Positions 8,549 to 18,633 of a stretch of DNA of 64,000 bases are shown in pieces; positions within the stretch are counted from its first letter, which is position 1, and every line of letters begins with the position of its first letter. Both the position numbers and the translations under genes were made by a program. The notes under the pieces were generated by a model that worked only from the letters and a program-made list of their open reading frames with translations, was not told where the DNA came from and searched no databases. Origin of the DNA: Panorpa germanica. Lineage: Eukaryota > Arthropoda > Insecta > Mecoptera > Panorpidae. Where the stretch lies: positions 15,206,596-15,270,595 of the forward strand of contig OY783216.1 of assembly GCA_963678705.1 (NCBI GenBank), written 5' to 3'.

Positions 8549-11500
8549 ATGTATACCTGCAATGAGTGTAATACGTCATTTTCAAGATTGGATAATCTGA
8601 AACGTCATGAAAATGTATCTTGTAATTCAAATAAATTATTGTGTGAATATTGTGGTTTCATATGTACAAATATAAGAAATTATACTCATCATTTATTGAA
8701 AATACATCAAATTGAATTGGAGTGCAATAATAAACGCAAATTGGATGCTGAACCTGAAATATCAAGTAAACGATCCAAAGCGGAGTTAATTGAGAGTTCA
8801 TTAACTAAAAAGAAAATTACGGATTGGTGTAATGTATGCAAAAGTAATGTGTTAAATAAAAATCTATATAATCATTATAAAGACTAGCAAGTGTAGTTGT
8901 AGAATGCGATAATGATATACAAAAGATTACTTCAGCATTTAAGAATCGTATTGCAACATATAGATTACATACTAAGGAAATGTTTAACAGTATTAAAGAA
9001 TACATGATATTTTTTCAAAATAAAGTATTCGTATTATTGGAAAAGTATTTAAAAGAATTTATTACAATTAAAGTAAATATTGAATTATTTGGTTTATATG
9101 TAAAATATAATAAAGATGAGAAGTTATTAATTGATATAAAATCTTTTAACACTAAAAATAAAGTGATTAATAAATCCATGGATCTAATGGAAATATATAA
9201 TAATTTTAGAAATGTTATTGAAATAAAAAGTGAAGAATTTCAAGAACGTGATTCAGGATGGAGTCTTAAGGAAATAATGCATTTGGAAATAAATATTAAC
9301 AGATATAATCCTTTGCGGGGATCATCTTATATTGATTTACCAAAGAAAGTTAAAGATAAAAAGGCTATAGTAAATGTAATAAATAATGATCAAGCTTGCT
9401 TTATGTGGGCTATAACTTCAGCATTGTATCCAGCATCAAAAAGTATGGATAGAGTTACATCATATCCACATTATTCAAAAGTACTTAATTCAAATGGTAT
9501 AGATGAACCGATGAAATTAAAAGATATTAGAACATTTGAGAAGAATAATGATATAAGTGTGAATGTTTATGGACTTGAAAATAATTTCATTGTGGAACCG
9601 TTGCATTATACATCTAAAAAGAAGAAACAACATGTTAATTTATTGTATATTGAAGATTTGAGTAATGGACATTATTGTTGGATTAAAAATATATCAAGAT
9701 TAATAAGAAGTCAATTTACTAAGCATACTAGTAAACAATTTTTGTGTGATGGATGCTTTTCATTTTTTAACACAGAAGATCAGTTAAATAGACATTTAGA
9801 ATATGATTGCAATAAGATATATACAATCCTTCCTTCTAAGTATAACGCTAAAGATAAATTGGGTAATATGATATCTCAAAACATTTTAAAATTCGATAAT
9901 CATAAGAATCAATTACGCGTTCCATTTGTGATATATGGAGATTTTGAAACATTATTAAAACCCATTAGTACTTGTTATCCTGAAACTAATACATCATTTT
10001 CAAATAATATTCAAATTCATGAACCATATTCTTTTGCTTATTATATTAAATGTTCCTTTAATGATTCCTTAAGTAAGTTTGTTACGTACAGAGGTATTAA
10101 TTGCGTTAAAGTATTTATTGAAACAATAACTGAAGACGCTAAACAAATTTATAAAGTCTTAAATAAAGTGAAGCCTTTAAATAAATTATCTGATTGGCAA
10201 AAACAGGAATATGATGAAGCTTCTATTTGCCATATTTGTGAAGGTATCCTCAATGGTGATAAAGTGTTAGATCATTGTCATTTAACTGGTAATTACCGAG
10301 GAGCTGCTCATAATCATTGCAATTTAAAATTTACAATTCCAAAGTTTATACCTGTAATATTCCATAACTAAAGTAATTACGATAACCATATAATTGTAAA
10401 AGAATTAGGTAATGATAGTGGAAAAATTGAAGTTATTCCAGAAAATAAGGAAAAGTATATATCTTTTACGAAACATATTTTGGTGGAATCAAAAGTCGAT
10501 AAAAATGATAAAGTTCATAACTGCTATATTAAACTTAGATTTATTGATTCTTTACGATTTATGCATTCTAGTTTAGAAACACTTGCAAAAAATTTATTAT
10601 CAGAACAATTTTTCGAATTAAAAAAATTCTATCCGAATGAAAATCATTTCAATTTATTAAAACGTAAAGGTGTATTTCCTTATGAATATGTAAATAGTAG
10701 GGATATGCTTAATGAATCTGACTTGCCATCTCAAAATAATTTTTATAGCTCACTTAATGGCTGTAATATATCTGACGATGATTACAATCATGCCAAAATG
10801 GTTTGGTATGCATTTGAAATGAAAACATTGGGGGAATATTCAGACTTATATTTAAAGATCGATGTTCTGTTGTTAACAGATATTTTTGAAAATTTTCGAG
10901 ATGTGTGCTATAAAACATATAATTTAGATCTCTGTCAATATTATACAGCACCAGGACTTTCTTGGGATGCTATGTTAAAGTATACAAGTATTGAATTAGA
11001 ACTTTTAACAGATATTGATATGTTACATTTTATTAAAAAAGGTATAAGAGGTGGAATATCACAATGCTCTCACAGACATGGAATTGCAAATAATAAATAT
11101 ATGTCCAATTATGATTCAAATAAAGATTCTCAATATTTAATGTATTGGGATGCAAATAACTTATATGGTTGGGCTATGAGTCAATATTTACCACATGAGG
11201 GATTTAAATGGTTAGATACATATAAATTACAAACATTTAATGTAGAAGCTATTGAAGATAACTCAGATGTTGGTTATATATTAGAAGTCGATTTAAGATA
11301 TCCTAATTATTTGCACGATGAACACAATGATCTACCTTTCTGTGCCGAAAATATTAAACCACCTTGCATTAAAACAAATGACGTTAAATTAATACCAAAT
11401 CTAAATAACAAGTATAATTATGTGCTTCACTATAGATCGTTAAAGCAATGTCTTAAAAATAATCTGAAAATAGATAAAATTCATAGAATTTTGGAATTTA

Positions 11501-12371
11501 AACAGTCTGATTGGTTAAAAAGTTATATTGATCTAAATACATTAAAAAGAAAGAACTCTGCAAATGCATTTGAGAAAGACTTTTTTAAATTAATGAATAA
11601 TTCAGTTTATGGTAAAACAATGGAAAATGTAGATAAACGTGTCGATGTAAAGTTAATAACTCATTGGGATAATATAGGAAAAAAATGGGTGCTAATACAC
11701 TTATAAGTAAACCAAACTATCATAGTTGTTCTATATTTCATGAAAACTTAGTTGCTATTTAAATGCAAAAACTTAAAGTTTTTTATAATAAACCATTGTA
11801 TTTAGGATTAAGTGTACTTGATATATCAAAAACTTTAATATACGATTTTCATTATGATTTCATCAAAAAAATCTATAAAGGTAATGCTAAATTGTTGTAT
11901 ACAGATACAGATTCATTAATATATCAAATTAAAACAGATGATATATATAACGATATTAAGTGTAATCTAGATAAATTTGATACATCTAATTATCCATTTA
12001 ATAATGAATTTTCATTACCTTTAATGAACAAAGCTAAATTAGGCTTATTGAAAGATGAATGCGCGGGTAGTATAATTTGGGAGTTTGTTGGGTTAAGGTC
12101 ACAAATGTATGCAATTGATATTGAGGGTTCATGCACAGCTAAAGCAAAAGGAATTAAGAAAAATATTGTAAACAAATTCAATATTCAAGATTATGTAAAT
12201 TGTTTATCTCAGGATAACATATTATTGATCACAATGAATACCTTTAAATCGATTAAGCATACAATTTATACTCAAATGATAAGTAAAGTAGGTCTTAGTG
12301 GAAATGATAATAAAAGATATGTATTAACTGATGGTATAAGTACTTTAGCACATGGACATTATAAAATTTAG
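8549..12371 (+). pseudogene. Protein-primed family B DNA polymerase (PolB), broken
   Basis: Replicative polymerase of Polinton-type elements. Order: N-terminal Cys/His fingers (C-N-E-C ... H, C-E-Y-C ... H); a segment with C-F-M-W-A and G-H-Y-C-W resembling a Cys-protease fold; exo I Asp/Glu in Y-G-D-F-E-T (about 9937); an endonuclease VII-like Cys/His patch (C-H-I-C at 10228 to N-H-C-N at 10325); exo II-type N-Y-D; polymerase motif A D-A-N-N-L-Y-G (about 11150), B N-N-S-V-Y-G-K (about 11600), C Y-T-D-T-D-S (about 11898). Lesions: a 16-bp deletion near 8880 (frameshift), TAA 10369-10371 where the other arm has TTA, a frameshift at the A-run 11679-11685, TAA 11760-11762. Catalytic residues remain. 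Start chosen at ATG 8549 because the right-arm copy begins identically. Confidence 0.9.
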
Positions 12372-12858
12372 TACTAATTTTAAGTTAAGTTTAAGTTTTG
12401 TATAAATTTATATCTGTTTTAGTTAAGATAATTAAAATGTATATTTATATAACAATTGAAAAATAGCATATTTGTAAATAAATAATAATATATAAACACA
12501 AACCATTGAGTTTTATTATTATAAGATTTAATGTTTTAATACATCCATATAAAATAAGATACACATATTTTATTAGTAATGTTTTGTTATATATAATTCT
12601 TATATGATTAACACTGGTCATAAGAGCTCTAATATATATGCATAGACATATTAATGTATGAGTATGCGTACATAAACTGGATGACAATTGTATACGTTAT
12701 ATGCAGGAGCAGTACCCAAATCAATTCATTAGTGAATGCAGGCATGTCAAAAAACCAATATTTCATTTCTTATTATCATACCAACGTAATGGGAATGTAA
12801 CTTGGAATATTGGAATAGTGGTGTAGGTTAGGTTACACACCCGCGGAGCGTAATTCAA
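12372..12858. other. AT-rich spacer between polB end and central hairpin
   Basis: No ORF of interest and no repeat shared with the arms. Mostly A/T with short TA runs; from about 12780 GC rises and short ACGTAA words appear, leading into the hairpin. It is the only part of the element outside the arms that is not polB. Confidence 0.6.
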
Positions 12859-12962
12859 CGTAACATGAACGTAATGGGAACGTAACTTGAACGTAATTCA
12901 ACGTAACTTGAACGTAATTCAACGTAACGTTCAAGTTACGTTCCCATTACGTTCAAGTTACG
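12859..12962. repeat. Central hairpin made of ACGTAACTTGA words
   Basis: Arms 12859-12894 and 12927-12962 are reverse complements with one mismatch (28 bp perfect: 12867-12894 with 12927-12954), leaving a 32-base loop that repeats the same words (AACGTAACTTGAACGTAATT). The right half abuts the truncated polB copy of the right arm at 12963, so the hairpin marks the palindrome junction. A stem of this size invites fold-back synthesis. Confidence 0.88.
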
Positions 12963-15098
12963 TTTACGTTTTAATAAATTGAAATGATTTTCATTCGGAT
13001 AGAATTTTTTTAATTCGAAAAATTGTTCTGATAATAAATTTTTTGCAAGTGTTTCTAAACTAGAATGCATAAATCGTAAAGAATCAATAAATCTAAGTTT
13101 AATATAGCAGTTATGAACTTTATCATTTTTATCGACTTTTGATTCCACCAAAATATGTTTCGTAAAAGATATATACTTTTCCTTATTTTCTGGAATAACT
13201 TCAATTTTTCCACTATCATTACCTAATTCTTTTACAATTATATGGTTATCGTAATTACTTAAGTTATGGAATATTACAGGTATAAACTTTGGAATTGTAA
13301 ATTTTAAATTGCAATGATTATGAGCAGCTCCTCGGTAATTACCAGTTAAATGACAATGATCTAACACTTTATCACCATTGAGGATACCTTCACAAATATG
13401 GCAAATAGAAGCTTCATCATATTCCTGTTTTTGCCAATCAGATAATTTATTTAAAGGCTTCACTTTATTTAAGACTTTATAAATTTGTTTAGCGTCTTCA
13501 GTTATTGTTTCAATAAATACTTTAACGCAATTAATACCTCTGTACGTAACAAACTTACTTAAGGAATCATTAAAGGAACATTTAATATAATAAGCAAAAG
13601 AATATGGTTCATGAATTTGAATATTATTTGAAAATGATGTATTAGTTTCAGGATAACAAGTACTAATGGGTTTTAATAATGTTTCAAAATCTCCATATAT
13701 CACAAATGGAACGCGTAATTGATTCTTATGATTATCGAATTTTAAAATGTTTTGAGATATCATATTACCCAATTTATCTTTAGCGTTATACTTAGAAGGA
13801 AGGATTGTATATATCTTATTGCAATCATATTCTAAATGTCTATTTAACTGATCTTCTGTGTTAAAAAATGAAAAGCATCCATCACACAAAAATTGTTTAC
13901 TAGTATGCTTAGTAAATTGACTTCTTATTAATCTTGATATATTTTTAATCCAACAATAATGTCCATTACTCAAATCTTCAATATACAATAAATTAACATG
14001 TTGTTTCTTCTTTTTAGATGTATAATGCAACGGTTCCACAATGAAATTATTTTCAAGTCCATAAACATTCACACTTATATCATTATTCTTCTCAAATGTT
14101 CTAATATCTTTTAATTTCATCGGTTCATCTATACCATTTGAATTAAGTACTTTTGAATAATGTGGATATGATGTAACTCTATCCATACTTTTTGATGCTG
14201 GATACAATGCTGAAGTTATAGCCCACATAAAGCAAGCTTGATCATTATTTATTACATTTACTATAGCCTTTTTATCTTTATCTTTCTTTGGTAAATCAAT
14301 ATAAGATGATCCCCGCAAAGGATTATATCTGTTAATATTTATTTCCAAATGCATTATTTCCTTAAGACTCCATCCTGAATCACGTTCTTGAAATTCTTCA
14401 CTTTTTATTTCAATAACATTTCTAAAATTATTATATATTTCCATTAGATCCATGGATTTATTAATCACTTTATTTTTAGTGTTAAAAGATTTTATATCAA
14501 TTAATAACTTCTCATCTTTATTATATTTTACATATAAACCAAATAATTCAATATTTACTTTAATTGTAATAAATTCTTTTAAATACTTTTCCAATAATAC
14601 GAATACTTTATTTTGAAAAAATATCATGTATTCTTTAATACTGTTAAACATTTTCTTAGTATGTAATCTATATGTTGCAATACGATTCTTAAATGCTGAA
14701 GTAATCTTTTGTATATCATTATCGCATTCTACAACTACACTTGCTAGTCTTTTATGCTCATTACTTTTATAATTATTATATAGATTTTTATTTAACACAT
14801 TACTTTTGCATACATTACACCAATCCGTAATTTTCTTTTTAGTTAATGAACTCTCAATTAACTCCGCTTTGGATCGTTTACTTGATATTTCAGGTTTAGC
14901 ATCCAATTTGCGTTTATTATTGCACTCAAATTTAATTTGATGTATTTTCAATAAATGATGAGTATAATTTCTTATATTTGTATATATGAAACCACAATAT
15001 TCACACAATAATTTATTTGAATTAAAAGATACATTTTCATGACGTTTCAGATTATCCAATCTTGAAAATGACGTATTACAATCATTGCAGGTATACAT
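12963..15098 (-). pseudogene. PolB N-terminal two thirds, right-arm copy
   Basis: Uninterrupted frame of about 712 residues from ATG at 15098, read on the minus strand, equal to the left-arm PolB N-terminus but without its stop and 16-bp deletion. It covers the Cys/His fingers, the candidate protease-like segment, exo I (Y-G-D-F-E-T), the endonuclease VII-like patch and exo II, and stops before polymerase motifs A-C. At the junction (12963) the frame runs into hairpin sequence for a few codons and ends at 12936. It lacks the polymerase palm, so it cannot polymerise; whether the truncated product has a role is unknown. Confidence 0.88.
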
Positions 15099-15225
15099 AT
15101 CATAAATCTTTTTTTTAACTCTTATTATTTTCTTCTTGTTATAAAAAAAATTAAATATATTATATATTTGCAGTTCTTTTTTCAGCAGACGTTTTCATTC
15201 AACATTTAGTATTCAACATCAGTAC

Positions 15226-17062
15226 CAATACCCTAACAGGAGAACACGTTTAGAAGACGAAAGTAAAAAAATTTTAGTCAAAATGGCGGATTTAATTTCT
15301 AAAAAATAAAACTTTAAATATCTCGTAAACGGTTGAAGATATTGCATTTTTGATAAAAAATTTATCCCCCATCAGTACCAACACCCTAACAGGAGAACAC
15401 GTTTAGAAGACGAAAGTAAAAAAATTTTAGCCAAAATGGCGGATTTAATTTCTAAAGAATAAAACATTAAATATCTCGTAAACGGTTGAAGATATTGCAT
15501 TTTTGATAAAAAATTTATCCCCCATCAGTACCAATACCCTAACAGGAGAACACGTTTAGAAGACGAAAGTAAAAAAATTAAAGCCAAAATGGCGGATTTA
15601 ATTTCTAAAAAATAAAACTTTAAATATCTCGTAAACGGTTGAAGATATTGCATTTTTGATAAAAAATTTATCCCCCATCAGTAACAATACCCTAACAGGA
15701 AAACACGTTTAGAAGACGAAAGTAAAAAAATTTTAGTCAAAATGGCGGATTTAATTTCTAAAAAATAAAACTTTAAATATCTCGTAAACGGTTGAAGATA
15801 TTGCATTTTTGATAAAAAGTTTATCCCCCATCAGTACCAATACCCTAACAGGAGAACACGTTTAGAAGACGAAAGTAAAAAAATTTTAGTCAAAATGGCG
15901 GATTTATTTTCTAAAAAATAAAACTTTAAATATCTCGTAAACGGTTGAAGATATTGCATTTTTGATAAAAAATTTATCCCCCATCAGTACCAATACCCTA
16001 ACAGGAGAACACGTTTAGAAGACGAAAGTAAAAAAATTTAAGCCAAAATGGCGGATTTAATTTCTAAAAAATAAAACTTTAAATATCTCGTAAACGGTTG
16101 AAGATATTGCATTTTTGATAAAAAATTTATCCCCCATCAGTACCAATACCCTAACAGGAGAACACGTTTAGAATACGAAAGTAAAAAAATTTAAGCCAAA
16201 AAGGCGGATTTAATTTCTAAAAAATAAAACTTTAAATATCTCGTAAACGGTTGAAGATATTGCATTTTTGATAAAAAATTTATCCCCCATCCGTACCAAT
16301 ACCCTAACAGGAGAACACGTTTAGAAGACGAAAGTAAAAAAATTTTAGTCAAAATGGCGGATTTAATTTCTAAAAAATAAAACTTTAAATATCTCGTAAA
16401 CGGTTGAAGATATTGCATTTTTGATAAAAAATTTATCCCCCATCAGTACCAATACCCTAACAGGAGAACACGTTTAGAAGACGAAAGTAAAAAATTTTTA
16501 GTCAAAATGGCGGATTTAATTTCTAAAAAATAAAACTTTAAATATCTCGTAAACGGTTGAAGATATTGCATTTTTGATAAAAAATTTATCCCCCATCAGT
16601 ACCAATACCCTAACAGGAGAACACGTTTAGAAGACGAAAGTAAAAAAATTTTAGTCAAAATGGCGGATTTAATTTCTAAAAAATAAAACTTTAAATAACT
16701 CGTAAACGGTTGAAGATATTGCAATTTTGATAAAAAATTTATCCCCCATCAGTACCAACACCTTAACAGGAGAACACGTTTAGAAGACGAAAGTAAAAAA
16801 ATTTTAGTGAAAATGGCGGATTTAATTTCTAAAAAATAAAACTTTAAATATCTCGTAAACGGTTGAAGATATTGCATTTTTGATAAAAAATTTATGCCTT
16901 ATCAGTACCAACACCCTAACAGGAGAACACGATTAGAAGACGAAAGTAAAAAAATTTAAGCCAAAATGGCGGATTTAATTTCTAAAAATTAAAACTTTAA
17001 ATATCTCGTAAACGGTTGAAGATATTGCATTTTTGATAAAAAATTTATCCCCCATCAGTACC
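15226..17062 (-). repeat. 153-bp tandem array, right arm (12 units)
   Basis: Same unit as in the left arm, inverted. 17062 - 15226 = 1836 = 12 x 153. Unit-to-unit variants (for example ATTTTAGTC versus TTTAAGCC) differ in order from the left array, so units have expanded or contracted since the arms formed. Confidence 0.95.
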
Positions 17063-17160
17063 AATCCCCCGAATCCAATAACCATGTTACGCCTGGAATA
17101 TTCTTAAATCCGTTCATACTATTAAACTTTAGCTTGAACTAAGAAAACATTACTCTGTAA

Positions 17161-17442
17161 TTACAGCTCAACATCATCTCTATTTAAATGACATTTATGC
17201 ATTAATTTACCATCTCTACCACTCCATATTAAATACCACCTCCAACAACAGAATCTTCTTACATATGCATACATACATAAAAATACATAAGTGGGAATAT
17301 ACCGACTGCATCCACAGCTACATCGAGGATACGAACATAAACGATTGGCTTCCGGAAATTGACGAAGAATGCAATAATTACGGCGTATCTTCTTCACCAA
17401 TACCAACACACACATAATTATTAATATCGCTATCTCACTCAT
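17161..17442 (-). CDS. Small Cys-rich membrane-type protein, right arm
   Basis: Second copy of the 93-residue protein, identical in sequence to 6664-6945, starting at ATG 17442 and reading towards the element centre. Same N-terminal hydrophobic segment, basic stop and Cys clusters. No family recognised. Confidence 0.5.
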   Translation of the reverse strand: MSEIAILIIMCVLVLVKKIRRNYCILRQFPEANRLCSYPRCSCGCSRYIPTYVFLCMYAYVRRFCCWRWYLIWSGRDGKLMHKCHLNRDDVEL

Positions 17443-17695
17443 ATCCTAGGATATTAAAGAGACTGTACCTAGAGATAAAGTCTGTACTGACGTTATCATC
17501 TTCTAAACCAATAGCAATACATCGTATACATGGCATTAGATCATATGACCTATATGCCCCCCACCCTTACCCCCTTTTACATTCTTTCAAGTATAGTCAC
17601 GCCTCCTCTGCATATCGTGACCTAAATGCATCCCCACCCCAATAATTTCCAACTCAACTTCAAAACTGTCCTAGAAACGGCTTTGTACCACTACT

Positions 17696-17701
17696 AACAC
17701 A
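17696..17701. repeat. Polinton-like target-site duplication, right (AACACA)
   Basis: Right partner of 6405-6410; BEL leader sequence (AATCTTCGAATTT) continues directly after it, as in the uninterrupted leader repeats. Confidence 0.92.
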
Positions 17702-18081
17702 AATCTTCGAATTTAATATTCAAGAAAGCTTGGAGTGTGATGCCGTGTGGCTCACAGTAACAGTGCAAGAGAGCCTAGTAGCATATAAAAGCTACAATTA
17801 GCTCAATCCATTAGCCATCCATCATGGCTGAAAGAAAAGTTTAATTGTGCCAGCTTGTGCATCCAGAACACAAGCCATCGTACTCTAATCGAATGTATTA
17901 TTGTGAAACAGATTGTGCAGTGCGTAAATGCCATTCGCTCATTGTGCATAAAGAACACAAATCTTCGAATTTAACATTCAAGAAAGCTTGTAGTGTGAAG
18001 CCGTGTGGCTCACAGTAACAATCCAAAAGAGCCTAGTAGCATATAAAAGCTACAATTAGCTCAATCCATTAGCCATCCATC
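17702..18081 (+). repeat. BEL leader tandem repeats, right portion
   Basis: Rest of repeat copy 2 and copy 3. ATG codons at 17824 (six-codon frame ending TAA) and 18082 (gag start) are 258 bp apart; subtracting the insert and one duplication, 6275 to 17824 is also 258 bp. The repeat therefore duplicates the gag start region, leaving two short upstream frames. Confidence 0.88.
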
Positions 18082-18633
18082 ATGGCTGAAAAAATCAAGA
18101 ATCGTGTAAAAGTACTTGTCGCTCAACGCGATCAAATACAATCGAAAATCACACGATTTTCAAAGTTACTAGATGATGGTGGCGAGTACGTAGATGCAGA
18201 TTTCGCGAAAGTGTGCGCAGAAAAGGTTGAAGCAGCTATAGCCGGACTCAAAGATATTCAGGATGAATTGCGGAAAATCGATGCATCCGTGGAGCATGAC
18301 GACGCCGGTGAAGAAATTATTTATAAATTTCAGCGAACAAACGCTATTTACAAGCGGTTATTTATGCGAATTAATAATGTAAATCTACAAATCACGTTAT
18401 TAGGTCGGAATATTGGAGGAAGCGTTATACTCAAGGAGAATACTCAAGAAAATTCCACACTCTCGTCTAAGACTACAAACGTTAGAGTTGAACCAAAAGC
18501 AATTTTAGAAATAGAGGAGGTATCTTCAAGCGTACCTGCATCTGCTGAAGATATTGCATGTGAGGAACCCTTTACTCGAGACAAAGATGATCGCTCATTA
18601 TTAGCGTTACCTTTTAAAGAAATTGCTCTTTGA
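18082..18633 (+). pseudogene. BEL/Pao Gag N-terminal part
   Basis: ATG at the end of leader repeat copy 3 opens 183 codons. The first 100 residues form a charged, coiled-coil-like region typical of BEL Gag N-termini (A-E-K-I-K-N-R-V, L-D-D-G-G-E-Y, Q-R-T-N-A-I-Y-K-R-L-F). The DUF1759 core and zinc knuckles expected in a full Gag of several hundred residues are absent, so the frame jumps over a deletion into unrelated C-terminal residues and stops at 18633. Assembly function is unlikely. Confidence 0.75.

Larger units (their letters stand above)
6411..10668 (+). repeat. Left arm of giant inverted repeat (4258 bp)
   Basis: Matches the reverse complement of 12963-17695. It contains the terminal motif, a 93-codon ORF, nine 153-bp units and the first two thirds of polB. 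Homology stops inside the polB codons at AACGTAAA (10661-10668). It is 475 bp shorter than the right arm: three 153-bp units (459 bp) plus a 16-bp deletion near 8880 account for the difference exactly. Confidence 0.93.
6411..17695. mobile_element. Polinton/Maverick-like palindromic element with polB
   Basis: The element begins AGTAGTGGTACAAAG and ends with the exact reverse complement CTTTGTACCACTACT, giving AG...CT ends and a 6-bp duplication, both Polinton hallmarks. It encodes a family B DNA polymerase of the protein-primed type found in Polintons. Unlike full Polintons (about 15-20 kb) I find no retroviral-like integrase, packaging ATPase, maturation protease or capsid genes. Its inverted repeats are 4.3-4.7 kb, far longer than usual Polinton terminal repeats (hundreds of bp to about 1 kb), so the whole element is a fold-back. 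It lies in copy 2 of the BEL leader repeat. It would need integrase supplied in trans, an inference. Confidence 0.88.
12963..17695 (-). repeat. Right arm of giant inverted repeat (4733 bp)
   Basis: Reverse complement of the left arm, with twelve rather than nine 153-bp units and without the 16-bp deletion. In the 1.6 kb next to the junction the two arms differ at very few positions, implying recent copying or gene conversion between them; differences cluster in the polB N-terminal codons. Confidence 0.93.

Noticed and set aside
12821..12840. Two TTAGG-like words, as in insect telomere repeats
   Set aside because: Only two imperfect units; far too short for telomeric origin.
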